A stretch of DNA of 64,000 nucleotides from Candidatus Thiodictyon syntrophicum (GCF_002813775.1 NZ_CP020370.1:1703501-1767500); one strand, 5' to 3'. Counted from the stretch's first letter, positions 42,730-53,182 are shown. Notes: generated by a model not told the origin, from the letters alone. Numbers and translations: made by a program.

Positions 42730-44028
42730 ATGGGCTTTGAGGAGCGGCTCCGGCGTATCCGCGCCCCGGCGGCAGTCCCGGACGCCAGCGCGGCGGTGCC
42801 GCCGTCTGGCGGGCCCTCGCTCACCGAGCGGCTGCGGCGGATCTCGACCGGGCGGCCGACGCCCGCCCCGGCCGCGACCGGGACCCCCGACGAGTCCGCG
42901 CTCGCCGCGGCCCTGGGCGCCGCGCTCCTGTGCCCCGGGGTCCTGTGTCTGGAGCGGCGCCTGAACCCGCGTCTGCGGCACGGTCGGGTGCTGCTTGGGT
43001 CGTCCCATCGCCTCGAGCATCTGCCCTGGACCCCGGTTCCCCCTGTAGGGTGGATAAGCGCAGCGCATCCACCAGATGCGCAGCCATTGAGTCCGTGGCT
43101 CTGCCTCGACACCGAGACCAGCGGTCTGGCCGGCGGCACCGGCACCTGGGCCTTCCTTACCGGCCTGCTGCGCCCCGACGGCGCCGGCTGGTGTCTGCGC
43201 CAATATTTGCTGACCCGCCTCGACGCCGAGTCGGCCTACCTGGAGCGGGTCGCCGCCGAACTGGCGCCGCCCGCGCGGCTCGTCACCTACAACGGCCGCA
43301 CCTTCGACGCCCCGCTGTTGGCCACCCGCTTCAGACTCGCCGCCCGCCCGGACCCGCTGAGCGTGCTTGCCCACTTGGACCTGCTGGCCCCCACGCGCCG
43401 CGCCTTCGCCCGCGCCTGGCCGGACTGCCGGCTCGCCACCGCCGAGTCGCGCCTGCTCGGGGTGCACCGCGACGGCGACCTTCCCGGGTCCGCCGCCCCG
43501 GCCGCCTGGCTCGGTTGGCTGCGGCGCGGGGAGACGGGCCCGCTGGCCGCCTGCCTGCGGCACAACCGGGCGGACTTGCTCTCCCTGGCCGGACTGCTGC
43601 CGGTCCTGGACGCCGTTTACCGTGATCCGGCCGCCTTCGGCGCCGACTGCCGGGCGGTCGCCGCTGCCCACCTGGCCCGCGGTGACCAGCCGCTGGCCCT
43701 GCGCATTCTGGCCGCCAACCGGCGCGGCCTGGACGCCCCGGGCCTGCACGACTTGGCGCGGCTGCATCGCCGTGCCGACGACTGGGGGTCGGCGCTCGGC
43801 ATCTGGCAGGACCTGGCGGCGCGCGGTGACTCGCAGGCCCGCGCCGCCTTGGCGCGCTTTTACGAGCACCGCGGCGGCGATCTCGTCCGCGCCATGGAAT
43901 TTACCGTGACCCTGCCGCCGGGGCCGGAGCGGGAGCGCCGCCGCGACCGTCTGCAGACCAAGCTCCAGCGCGGCGGGGGCGGGCAGCAGATTGAATTGTC
44001 GATTGACATCGGCCATGACGGCGTTTAA
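42730..44028 (+). CDS. mrfB: MrfB/YprB-like exonuclease (RNase H-like) with TPR-like tail
   Basis: 432 residues. The exonuclease core begins LCLDTETSGLAGGTGTWAFL (DEDD motif D-x-E) followed by LVTYNGRTFDAPLLATRF and HNRADLLSLAGLLPVLD (motif III). The C-terminal 150 residues are helical and repeat-like (LARGDQPLALRILAANRRGL). YprB partners YprA in mitomycin-lesion repair. A palindromic element (43049-43073) is embedded in frame in the linker before the nuclease core. A GAGG about ten bases before ATG is the ribosome-binding site. Confidence 0.88.
   Translation: MGFEERLRRIRAPAAVPDASAAVPPSGGPSLTERLRRISTGRPTPAPAATGTPDESALAAALGAALLCPGVLCLERRLNPRLRHGRVLLGSSHRLEHLPWTPVPPVGWISAAHPPDAQPLSPWLCLDTETSGLAGGTGTWAFLTGLLRPDGAGWCLRQYLLTRLDAESAYLERVAAELAPPARLVTYNGRTFDAPLLATRFRLAARPDPLSVLAHLDLLAPTRRAFARAWPDCRLATAESRLLGVHRDGDLPGSAAPAAWLGWLRRGETGPLAACLRHNRADLLSLAGLLPVLDAVYRDPAAFGADCRAVAAAHLARGDQPLALRILAANRRGLDAPGLHDLARLHRRADDWGSALGIWQDLAARGDSQARAALARFYEHRGGDLVRAMEFTVTLPPGPERERRRDRLQTKLQRGGGGQQIELSIDIGHDGV
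43049..43073. repeat. GGTGGAT...ATCCACC palindrome inside mrfB
   Basis: GGTGGATAAGCGCAGCGC then ATCCACC has the core of a family of extragenic palindromes (GTAGGGTGGATAAGCGC) widespread in gammaproteobacteria. Here it is translated in frame (GWISAAHPPDAQPLS) between the N-terminal part and the nuclease core, a region of variable length in the family. Confidence 0.75.
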
Positions 44029-44199
44029 CTCCCGCGGTGGAGAGCGGTCCCCCACGACTGAATTCTGATATACTTTATCCACGTCTAGCCGAATGTTTTG
44101 GGTTGTGCATTCGCGGCGGGCGGTGCGTCGGCCGAGCGTCATTAACCCACAGGCGGCGGCCGACCCACGCGGCCCCCGCCACCTCCGGAGTCAGCGCGA

Positions 44200-46038
44200 A
44201 TGAACATCCTGGGCATCTCCGCCTATTACCATGACAGTGCCGTCGCCCTGGTACAGTCCGGCACCATCGTGGCCGCCGCCCAGGAGGAGCGCTTCTCCCG
44301 CAAGAAGCACGATGCGCGCTTTCCCCGCCATGCGCTAGGTTACTGCCTCGACGCGGCCGGCCTGAGCCTGGCCGACATCGATGACGTGGTGTTCTACGAC
44401 AAGCCGCTGGTCAAATTCGAGCGCCTGCTGGAAACCTATCTGGCTTACGCCCCCCATGGCCTGCGCTCGTTCATGGCGGCGATGCCGGTGTGGCTGAAGG
44501 AAAAGCTCTATCTCAAGAGCACCCTGAAGCAGGAACTCGCCGCCCTCGGGGGCGTCGCCGAAAAGGATTTGCCGCCGCTGCTGTTCGCGCAACATCACCA
44601 ATCACATGCCGCCTCGGCCTTCTATCCGAGCCCGTTCGAGGAGGCGGCGGTCCTGTGCCTCGACGGGGTCGGGGAATGGGCTACGACCACGGTGTGGCGC
44701 GGCCGGGGCAATCGGCTCGAGCCGCTCTGGGAGATCGACTTTCCCCATTCGTTGGGCCTGCTCTACTCCGCCTTTACCTACTATACCGGATTTAAGGTCA
44801 ATTCCGGAGAGTATAAGCTGATGGGCCTGGCCCCCTATGGCGAGCCCAGGTATGTCGACCTCATCCTGCATCATCTCATCGACCTCAAGGACGACGGCAC
44901 CTTCCGCCTGGATATGCAGTATTTCAATTACTGCACCGGGCTGACCATGACGAACAAGCGGTTCGATCGGCTGTTCGGGGGCGCTCCACGCACGGCCGAG
45001 ACCGACCTCACGCAGCGCGAGATGGATATCGCCGCGTCGATTCAGAAGGTGACGGAGGAGGTCGTCCTGCGTCTGGGCAAGACCATCCGCCAAGAGACCG
45101 GGATTGAACGTCTCTGCCTGGCCGGCGGCGTCGCCTTGAACTGCGTGGCCAATGGCGAACTGTTGCGTTCCGGGGTTTTCAAGGACATCTGGATTCAGCC
45201 CGCCGCGGGCGATGCCGGCGGTGCCTTGGGGGCCGCCCTGGTGGCCTGGTACGACAAATACGACCGCCCGCGCCCGCTGACCGCCGGCGATTGCATGTTC
45301 GGGTCCTATTTGGGGCCGGACTATCCGGCCGACGAGATCCGCCGCCAACTCGAGGCCGCCGGCGCGCGCTATGAGGAACTCGACGAAGTAACGCTGGTGG
45401 AGCGGGTTGCCGACCTCCTGGCCGCTCAGCAGGTCGTCGGCTGGCACCAGGGACGCATGGAATTCGGACCCCGGGCCCTGGGTGCGCGCTCCATCCTGGG
45501 AGACCCGCGTGCCCCCAAGATGCAGTCGGTCATGAACCTCAAGATCAAGTACCGTGAGTCCTTCCGGCCCTTCGCCCCCTCGGTGCTGGCCGAACGGGTC
45601 GGCGACTATTTCGAGTTGGACCGCCCCAGCCCCTATATGCTGCTGGTCGCACCCGTCACCGAGCAACTGCGCATCGCCATGACGCCGGAGCAGGAGCGGC
45701 TCTTCGGCATCGACCGGCTCAATGTGTCGCGTTCGCGCCTGCCCGCGATCACCCATGTGGACTATTCCGCGCGCATCCAAACGGTGCATCGCGAGACCAA
45801 TCCACGCTACCATGCGCTGCTGACCCGTTTCAATGACAAGACGGGGTGTGCCGTCCTGGTCAATACGTCCTTCAACGTGCGCGGGGAACCCGTAGTCTGT
45901 ACCCCGGCCGATGCTTACCGCTGCTTCATGCGCACCGGCATGGATTATCTGGCGGTCGGGAATTTCCTGCTCGCCAAGGCCAGCCAGCCGGCACCGGTCG
46001 GGGACGACTCCTGGAAACAAGAGTTCGCCCTGGACTGA
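44200..46038 (+). CDS. NodU/CmcH-type carbamoyltransferase
   Basis: 612 residues. The N-terminal ASKHA-type fold starts MNILGISAYYHDSAVALVQS and continues AAAQEERFSRKKHDARFPRH; the metal and active-site histidines are in FAQHHQSHAASAFYPSPF and DGVGEW. The YrdC-like/C-terminal carbamoyltransferase domain has PAAGDAGGALGAAL, RMEFGPRALGARSILGDPR and NTSFNVRGEP. It transfers carbamoyl from carbamoyl phosphate to a hydroxyl of a sugar or natural product. No biosynthetic cluster is adjacent; the acceptor cannot be deduced. The upstream 170 bp (44029-44199) contain no gene. Confidence 0.93.
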   Translation: MNILGISAYYHDSAVALVQSGTIVAAAQEERFSRKKHDARFPRHALGYCLDAAGLSLADIDDVVFYDKPLVKFERLLETYLAYAPHGLRSFMAAMPVWLKEKLYLKSTLKQELAALGGVAEKDLPPLLFAQHHQSHAASAFYPSPFEEAAVLCLDGVGEWATTTVWRGRGNRLEPLWEIDFPHSLGLLYSAFTYYTGFKVNSGEYKLMGLAPYGEPRYVDLILHHLIDLKDDGTFRLDMQYFNYCTGLTMTNKRFDRLFGGAPRTAETDLTQREMDIAASIQKVTEEVVLRLGKTIRQETGIERLCLAGGVALNCVANGELLRSGVFKDIWIQPAAGDAGGALGAALVAWYDKYDRPRPLTAGDCMFGSYLGPDYPADEIRRQLEAAGARYEELDEVTLVERVADLLAAQQVVGWHQGRMEFGPRALGARSILGDPRAPKMQSVMNLKIKYRESFRPFAPSVLAERVGDYFELDRPSPYMLLVAPVTEQLRIAMTPEQERLFGIDRLNVSRSRLPAITHVDYSARIQTVHRETNPRYHALLTRFNDKTGCAVLVNTSFNVRGEPVVCTPADAYRCFMRTGMDYLAVGNFLLAKASQPAPVGDDSWKQEFALD

Positions 46039-46175
46039 GAGTGAACGATTGGGAGTCAGGGGACGATCAATGGCTGGGTCCATCGTAACGGCACGCCTTT
46101 GGATGAGATGCGGCCAGTGGAAAGAGACATCATCGGTGTCGTTTGGATGCCGGTGGCCGAGCAGCGACAGCAATT

Positions 46176-46766
46176 ATGAACTACACCGCGATCCTTGAAG
46201 CCTTGGGCCAGGCCAGCCTGTTCCAGCTCTTTCGCCTGAATGCCGCGATCAGCAACCAGCTCGATGATCCGACGCGGATCGCCGCGGTGAAGCGGGTGCT
46301 GCGTGTCGGTCAGACGGTGCGCTGGTTCGACAGCACCGAGAACCGACTGGTGGAGGCGCGGCTCATGAAGATGAACCGGACGCGGGCGGAGATACGCAAC
46401 CTCGTCGACGGCAAGCCTTGGACCATCCCGTTCTACCTGATCGAACTGGAGGGTCAGGACGTGGCCATCGCCTCGCAAAAGCGTCAGGGGCTCGACCGCA
46501 ATAGCCTGCGGGTCGGCGATCGGGTGGGTTTCAAGGATCGCCAGGGGCAGGAGCGGTTCGGTCAGGTGGTGAAGCTCAATCCCAAGTCCGCGTCGGTGCA
46601 GGTCGACGCGATGCGCTGGCGGGTGGGCTACGGGCTCCTGCTGCCGGTGATCGATGGCGCTCTGGGTGACGCGACTCTCGCATTGCCGGGGCAGTGGGTT
46701 GCGATCACCGGGGAGGAGACCTCGCTTTTCGATACCGACGGTGAAGATGATAGCGAGTCTGCCTGA
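46176..46766 (+). CDS. hypothetical protein with two repeated beta-rich modules
   Basis: 196 residues starting MNYTAILEALGQASLFQLFR. Two similar SH3/KOW-like modules are visible: LRVGQTVRWFDSTENRLVEA followed by RAEIRNLVDGKPWTIPFYLI, and LRVGDRVGFKDRQGQERFGQ followed by SASVQVDAMRWRVGYGLLLPV. The acidic tail (DTDGEDDSESA) suggests a cytoplasmic protein, possibly nucleic-acid associated. The ribosome-binding site is weak. It follows the carbamoyltransferase gene by about 140 bp. No family name can be given. Confidence 0.7.
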   Translation: MNYTAILEALGQASLFQLFRLNAAISNQLDDPTRIAAVKRVLRVGQTVRWFDSTENRLVEARLMKMNRTRAEIRNLVDGKPWTIPFYLIELEGQDVAIASQKRQGLDRNSLRVGDRVGFKDRQGQERFGQVVKLNPKSASVQVDAMRWRVGYGLLLPVIDGALGDATLALPGQWVAITGEETSLFDTDGEDDSESA

Positions 46767-46781
46767 CGGGTGAACCGTTCC

Positions 46782-47324
46782 CTATTCGACCGGCACATAG
46801 TAGATCCAGGCATCCTGATCCACCTTGAGGTCGATCAAGCTCTGGTTGCGTACGTCCAGATGCACATAGACCGGGGTGCCGGCGGCGATCACGATTCCGT
46901 AGCCGCTCGGGAAGCTCAGGTTGGTGGTGGTGACGTTGGAGCCCAGGTAGGTGTTACCGTGGTCGCTGCCGTAGACATAGAGCGCCGGGCCCATGTATTT
47001 CATGCGGAAGATGCAGCCGCTGCCGTCGGAGTCCCCGCAATTGTACATTTCCTTGCGGGTACTGATCTCCAGGTCCACATAGAGTGCCACATCGGCCTGC
47101 TCCGCCGCCGAGACGCTCAAGATCGCCACCTTGGTCTTCGGCACCCAGACCCCGGCCTTGTCCACATGGCAGGTGGTCCCGCGCAGGCATAGTCCGGTGG
47201 TGGCCCTGATCACCGCCGTGTTGAGCGGCTGGATCTCGGGTGCGGCGGCGACCGGACCCGCGAGGCTGGCCAGCAGCAGGGGGACGAGGGACAGGGCCGC
47301 GGCGGGCGGGCGTTGTTGGTGCAT
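46782..47324 (-). CDS. secreted hypothetical protein
   Basis: 180 residues from ATG 47322-47324 (GAGGAAACC upstream). Signal peptide LSLVPLLLASLAGPVAAAPE. The mature part has two Cys pairs (GLCLRGTTCHVDK; YNCGDSDGSGCIF) and is otherwise beta-rich with V-D-L-E and Y-V-H-L-D patterns. No family was recognised. It converges with the preceding gene with 15 bp between the stops and is followed upstream by R1 copy 3. Confidence 0.75.
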   Translation of the reverse strand: MHQQRPPAAALSLVPLLLASLAGPVAAAPEIQPLNTAVIRATTGLCLRGTTCHVDKAGVWVPKTKVAILSVSAAEQADVALYVDLEISTRKEMYNCGDSDGSGCIFRMKYMGPALYVYGSDHGNTYLGSNVTTTNLSFPSGYGIVIAAGTPVYVHLDVRNQSLIDLKVDQDAWIYYVPVE

Positions 47325-47395
47325 TCTGTGTGGTTTCCTCGTGGGTCCTATGCGATAGGCAGCAGAGGACGCTATTGAATCCAAAAAGAGTATTT

Positions 47396-47516
47396 GGCCG
47401 CAAATAAGCGCAAATAAATCTGCTGGTTAGCATCGTCGCCGGCATTACCCGGACGGTGAACATGCAGTAAACGCCAAGCCTCTGATTATTTGCGTTAATT
47501 TGCGTTCATTTGCGGC
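47396..47516. repeat. R1 dispersed inverted repeat, copy 3
   Basis: Left arm 47396-47418 (GGCCGCAAATAAGCGCAAAT) and right arm 47486-47516 (ATTATTTGCGTTAATTTGCG, then TTCATTTGCGGC), 67 bp apart. The flank after the right arm (TAAACTGCTTTTTCTGGG) resembles that after copy 2 (TTAACTGCTCTTCTTTAGG), so the conserved unit extends about 15 bp beyond the arm. Confidence 0.85.
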
Positions 47517-47554
47517 TAAACTGCTTTTTCTGGGTTGAACGGTTGGGTGGCCGT

Positions 47555-48160
47555 TCAGCTGACCCTTTGCGGGGCCTCGCACTCGCACAGGGTGGCATGG
47601 GGTGTGACCTCGAGCCACACCGATTCGCCATTCTTGCGCTTGAGGTTGAGCACGGTGTCACGCGCCAGGCCCTGGATGTGTCGCGTAATGACGTCCATGA
47701 CCCAGCCGTGGGTGATCACCAGAATGCGGTCGGTGGAGTGCTCACTGGCGATGTCGTCCAGGGCCCCCAGCACCCGGTCCGCAAAATGATCGAGCGATTC
47801 GCCTTCGTCGAAATGGCAGGCGGGGTTGCGCCGCTGGATCTCCTCGTGGAGGCCGGGGTGCGTGAGCGACAATTCGCTCTTGGGCATCCCCTGAATCAGG
47901 CCGAAGTGACGCTCCTTCAGACCCTCGTAGGCGTCCGGGGCCGGCAGTCCCCAGACTTGGGCGATAATCTCCGCGGTCTCCGCGGACCTGCGCAGCGGGC
48001 TGGTGCAGACCCGCGAGAAGCCAAAGGGAGCCAGGGACTCTGCCAGTTCCAGCGCCTGTCGTCGGCCGGTGTCGTTCATCGGTACATCGACCCACCCCTG
48101 GAGAATTTGGGCGATATTCCAATCGGTCTCGCCATGCCGGGTCACGCAGAGCTTTGTCAT
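47555..48160 (-). CDS. histidine phosphatase family protein (GpmB/CobC-like)
   Basis: 201 residues starting MTKLCVTRHGETDWNIAQIL, with the RHGE phosphohistidine motif, SPLRRSAETAEII and the second catalytic His in ILVITHGWVMDVI. Family members remove phosphate from sugars, nucleotides or cobalamin precursors; the exact substrate is unknown. The C-terminus (LNLKRKNGESVWLEVTPHA) fits the phosphoglycerate-mutase-like branch. It is monocistronic and downstream of R1 copy 3. Confidence 0.9.
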   Translation of the reverse strand: MTKLCVTRHGETDWNIAQILQGWVDVPMNDTGRRQALELAESLAPFGFSRVCTSPLRRSAETAEIIAQVWGLPAPDAYEGLKERHFGLIQGMPKSELSLTHPGLHEEIQRRNPACHFDEGESLDHFADRVLGALDDIASEHSTDRILVITHGWVMDVITRHIQGLARDTVLNLKRKNGESVWLEVTPHATLCECEAPQRVS

Positions 48161-48345
48161 CTTGTTCCCAAGGCCCCAAGACTGGCAAAATCGTCGTCAA
48201 TCTTGCGGATGAAAGTGAGTTGATCTGAGATTATGCCACTTTTCGCCGCCGGGCGTGCCTGGTGTCCGGAAATGACGTAACCGTCTGCGCAGGGGGGCCG
48301 CGCTGCCCCGGCGCGGCGGTCGAACCAACAATTGCGGAGGGCCCG

Positions 48346-48674
48346 ATGATGAACCTTGATCCCTTGCCATTATTTCTTGTGTTGCTCAGTGGCTTCTGCA
48401 GAATCTGCTGATGTCGATTCTCTTTATCGGCATGTTGGTCCAGCGCGGCGGCAGCGACGGGCAAAGCCTCTTGATCGCCGTGAGCAAGTGGCTGGGTACC
48501 CTGGCCCCGACGATCCTGTTCGGCGTGCTGGGCGCCGAGGGTTTTACCGGCCCGAATGCCTTCATTCTGGCGCTCGGTCTCCTATGCTGCGTGTTCGACC
48601 TGATCTATATCGCGATGTTGGCCCAGACCAAGGCGCAGGAGCGGCGCGGCGGGCAGGCGGCCGTGCTGTTGTAA
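48346..48674 (+). pseudogene. small membrane protein gene with a probable 1-base frameshift
   Basis: A good ribosome-binding site (GGAGGGCCCG) precedes ATG 48346, which reads MMNLDPLPLFLVLLSGF and then stops. The downstream frame reads LLQNLLMSILFIGMLVQRGG and continues to 48674 with two more hydrophobic stretches (TLAPTILFGVLGAEG; AFILALGLLCCVFDLIYIAML). Adding one base near 48397 would join them as SGFLQNLLMS in one smooth reading. Alternatively the gene starts at 48411 with no ribosome-binding site. A sequencing error is possible. Confidence 0.6.
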
Positions 48675-48730
48675 TGCCGTGACGCGTGCCACTTCGGCCA
48701 TTGAGCAAGCGGCGGGAAATTGGACAGCGC

Positions 48731-49192
48731 TCAGGCCGGCGGCGCCCCGTCCGGTTCCCGCCCGGTCCCTTCGATCCGCAGGCGTTGCCGCAACCGGCGC
48801 AGTTGTTCGGGGTCCAGGGCATCGGCGAAGAGTGGGAGCGCCCAGCGGCGAACATGGCCGCGGCGCAGGTTCAGTACCACCAGCGGGACGCTGACGAAGG
48901 TCGATGGGGCCAGGCGGACCTCGGTTTCGGTCCCGGAGCGCAAGGCGATGGTCCAGGTGCCGTCGGCTTGCCAGGTGGCCGCGCGGATGGACCAGGGCGC
49001 GCGGCCCAGGACCCGGACATAAAACTGATAGGTAAGGCTCAGGCCGACCGGAATCAGCAGCAGCCAGGCGGTCCCGGGCAGTGCGAGGATGGCGGCGGCG
49101 GTCAGCAGATGGGTGAGTGCGACGAAGGCGGCGAGTCGCCGGGAGAAGCGGGGTTGGATCAGGAGCGGCGGTTGTTCACGATGGGAGGCCAT
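48731..49192 (-). CDS. ygfX: YgfX (CptA) family membrane protein
   Basis: 153 residues. Two adjacent transmembrane helices (LAAFVALTHLLTAAAILAL and WLLLIPVGLSLTYQFYV) near the N-terminus followed by a soluble beta domain (WQADGTWTIALRSGTETEV, VSVPLVVLNLRRG). This layout and the position next to sdhE are typical of YgfX, the inner-membrane protein historically called the CptA toxin of the CptBA pair. It starts 19 bp after the sdhE stop and belongs to one operon with it. Confidence 0.85.
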   Translation of the reverse strand: MASHREQPPLLIQPRFSRRLAAFVALTHLLTAAAILALPGTAWLLLIPVGLSLTYQFYVRVLGRAPWSIRAATWQADGTWTIALRSGTETEVRLAPSTFVSVPLVVLNLRRGHVRRWALPLFADALDPEQLRRLRQRLRIEGTGREPDGAPPA

Positions 49193-49211
49193 GGGTTGGC
49201 CCGGGTCTCGC

Positions 49212-49499
49212 TCAGGGGTGCTGGGCGGCCACGACCGCCACGATATGCCGGATCAGCTCATGCAGCCGTGGGTCCTCGTGGACGCGGCGGGACATGAACC
49301 AATCGCTCAAGTCCTGGTCCTGTTGGGCGAGGAGGGTGACGAATTCGGCGCGGCGCCGCGGGTCCAGGTCGCGGTAGCCCTGGTCCAGGAAGGGCATCAG
49401 GAGGTGGTCCAGTTCCAACATGCCGCGGCGGCATTGCCAGCGCAGACGGCGGATCTCTTCGTCGGTGGTGCCGTGCGGATCTGGGGTGGCGTCGGTCAT
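49212..49499 (-). CDS. sdhE: SdhE succinate dehydrogenase flavinylation factor
   Basis: 95 residues: DEEIRRLRWQCRRGMLELDH contains the RGxxE motif (RGMLELD) used to bind FAD protein SdhA; LLAQQDQDLSDWFM is the C-terminal signature. SdhE attaches FAD covalently to SdhA. It is 144 bp from the sdhB stop, with a palindromic repeat in between, on the same strand as sdhCDAB. Confidence 0.92.
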   Translation of the reverse strand: MTDATPDPHGTTDEEIRRLRWQCRRGMLELDHLLMPFLDQGYRDLDPRRRAEFVTLLAQQDQDLSDWFMSRRVHEDPRLHELIRHIVAVVAAQHP

Positions 49500-49522
49500 G
49501 GTTGGCGATCAGTTCGTAGGTC

Positions 49523-49596
49523 GGGTAGAGCGTAGCGAAACCCGGCGGGCAACGCCTGACCGGGGCGTCGAAGATGGGTTTCGCTGCGCTCTACCC
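49523..49596. repeat. inverted repeat (GGGTAGAGCGTAGCGAAACC type)
   Basis: Arms 49523-49543 and 49576-49596 are 21-bp inverted repeats with a single mismatch, loop 32 bases. This is the widely dispersed GTAGGTCGGGTAGAGCGTAG element found in many proteobacteria. It lies between sdhB and sdhE and could weaken or regulate read-through. Confidence 0.85.
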
Positions 49597-49642
49597 ATCC
49601 GCAAACACCCCCGCCCGGTCGCGGGCGGGGTCTGATGCGGGG

Positions 49643-50335
49643 CTATAGGCCCTTCTCCAACATCAGGTCCTTGATCCGCCCGATGGCGCGGGTGGGGTTC
49701 AGGCCCTTGGGGCAGACCTCGACGCAGTTCATGATGGTGTGGCAGCGGAACAGCTTGTAGGGGCCGTCGAGTGCGTCCAGCCGCTCTTCCGTCGCCTGGT
49801 CTCTGGTATCGGCGAGGAAGCGCCAGGCCTGGAGCAGGGCGGCGGGGCCGTGGAACTTCTCCGGGTTCCACCAGAAGGAGGGGCAGGCGGTGGAGCAGCA
49901 GCCGCACAGGATGCACTCGTAGAGTCCGTCGAGCTGATCCCGGTCCTCGGGGGACTGGAGGATCTCCTGCTCGGGCATGGGGTCCGTGCGGATCAGGTAG
50001 GGCTTGACCGCCCGGTAATGCTCGTAGAACTGGGTCATGTCCACCACCAGGTCCCGGATCACCGGGCGGCCCGGGAAGGGACGGACCACGATGGGCTGCG
50101 CAAGCTCGGTGATGGGGGTGACGCAGGCGAGACAATTCTTGCCGTTGACGTTGACCCCGTCCGAGCCGCACACGCCCTCCCCGCAGGAGTGGCGGAAGGC
50201 AAAGCTCTCGTCCTGTTTCTTGATCTCCAGCAGGGCGTCGCGCAGCATCATGCCCTGGACGGGGCGGACCTCATAGGTCTGCATGCGCGGCCTTTTGTCG
50301 ACATCGGGGTTATAGCGGTAAACGCTGACTTTCAT
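49643..50335 (-). CDS. sdhB: succinate dehydrogenase iron-sulfur subunit
   Basis: 230 residues from ATG 50333-50335 (MKVSVYRYNPDVDKRPRM). The [2Fe-2S] ligands are in CGEGVCGSDGVNVNGKNCLAC, the [4Fe-4S] in CILCGCCSTACP and the [3Fe-4S] in CHTIMNCVEVCPKGLNP. It passes electrons from FAD in SdhA to quinone at SdhCD (complex II of the TCA cycle). It is downstream of sdhA by 122 bp, longer than usual but no gene intervenes. Confidence 0.97.
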   Translation of the reverse strand: MKVSVYRYNPDVDKRPRMQTYEVRPVQGMMLRDALLEIKKQDESFAFRHSCGEGVCGSDGVNVNGKNCLACVTPITELAQPIVVRPFPGRPVIRDLVVDMTQFYEHYRAVKPYLIRTDPMPEQEILQSPEDRDQLDGLYECILCGCCSTACPSFWWNPEKFHGPAALLQAWRFLADTRDQATEERLDALDGPYKLFRCHTIMNCVEVCPKGLNPTRAIGRIKDLMLEKGL

Positions 50336-50457
50336 GTTCTTGTACCTAATCTCTTGCTCGGGCGCTCCAAACGCGGCGCCGCCGGTCGGTGTTCGGGTGG
50401 ATGGGTTGTCCTCAACCACCCGCCAACCACTGGTCACTGACCACTAGTCACTGGGCA

Positions 50458-52221
<1,764 letters not shown>

Positions 52222-52228
52222 GGACAGA

Positions 52229-52591
52229 TTACCCTGGGGTTCCGGTTCCGGCATTGATGACGGCGATGACAATGGCCTTGAAGCCCCATAGCCCCGAGCC
52301 CAAGAAGGTGAAGGCCACCAGCGCGAACAGGACGACCCGCACGCCGACGTTGTGCACATAGTCGAGAAACACGTCACGGATGCCGACCCAGGCGTGGGAC
52401 AGGAGTATCGGGAAGAAGAGCAACAGCGCGGCGGTGACCAGGGGTTCTGCCACCCAGGCGCGCAACGCCTGGTAGTCCACGGGGGGATCGAACAGGAATT
52501 TGATGAAGAGATAGGAGACAAAGAACGCGAGATAGACGGCGGTCAGCCGCTGGGTCAACCACGCGATGACGCCGGATGCCTGGCGACTCAT
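52229..52591 (-). CDS. sdhD: succinate dehydrogenase membrane anchor subunit SdhD
   Basis: 120 residues starting MSRQASGVIAWLTQRLTAVY. Three transmembrane helices (LTAVYLAFFVSYLFIKFL; LVTAALLLFFPILLSHAWVG; VVLFALVAFTFLGSGLWGF) and the heme/quinone region SHAWVGIRDVFLDYVH. It anchors SdhAB and helps bind heme b and ubiquinone. Overlaps sdhC by four bases (ATGA). Confidence 0.93.
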   Translation of the reverse strand: MSRQASGVIAWLTQRLTAVYLAFFVSYLFIKFLFDPPVDYQALRAWVAEPLVTAALLLFFPILLSHAWVGIRDVFLDYVHNVGVRVVLFALVAFTFLGSGLWGFKAIVIAVINAGTGTPG

Positions 52592-52968
52592 TGTGCGATC
52601 CTCCAGATCAGAACCAGGCCCAGGACCGCCACCGCCGCGACCATGACAATCCAGGCGCCGAGCCGTGAGGGATCCCGGTCGAGCCCGATGCGCAGGTCCA
52701 GAAGCAGATAGCGAATCCCCGCGAACAGGTGGTGCAGGATGCTCCAGGCCAGCGCGAGCAGGGCCAGCCGTACCAGCCAATGGTGGAGGAAGGCGTCGCT
52801 GGCGGCGAAGCCCGCGGGTCCCGACACGGCCCGATCGAGGAGGATGGCCCCGACCGGGATGGCCAGGACCATCAGGATGCCGCTGATGCGGTGGAGAATG
52901 GAGGCGTAACCGGTGGCGGGGAGTCTGATCCGCCACAGATCCAGGAACACGGGTCTGGTCGATTGCAT
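52588..52968 (-). CDS. sdhC: succinate dehydrogenase cytochrome b556 subunit
   Basis: 126 residues: RPVFLDLWRIRLPATGYASILHRISGILM holds the quinone-site Ser and Arg (SILHRISG), and the heme histidine lies in LHHLFAGIRYLLLD. Three transmembrane helices. First gene of the sdhCDAB operon; 360 bp upstream is the divergently unrelated ATPase/TOPRIM pair, all on the minus strand. Confidence 0.94.
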   Translation of the reverse strand: MQSTRPVFLDLWRIRLPATGYASILHRISGILMVLAIPVGAILLDRAVSGPAGFAASDAFLHHWLVRLALLALAWSILHHLFAGIRYLLLDLRIGLDRDPSRLGAWIVMVAAVAVLGLVLIWRIAQ

Positions 52969-53182
52969 GCTTGATCCTGTGTGGATTGCGAAGGCTGCGG
53001 GCGCCGGTCGGCCCCCCGCGACACCGGCCCTGGGGCCCGGTGCGGCGTCCGGCAGGTGCGACGGGCCTCACCTGCACTCAAGCGTCCTGCGCGCCGCCGA
53101 CAGGGCGCCCAAGGGTCGCACCCCCTATTGTGCACTGCAACAGCGGCGCGCGTCACCCGGGTGTGCATCAATGGGTTCTATT

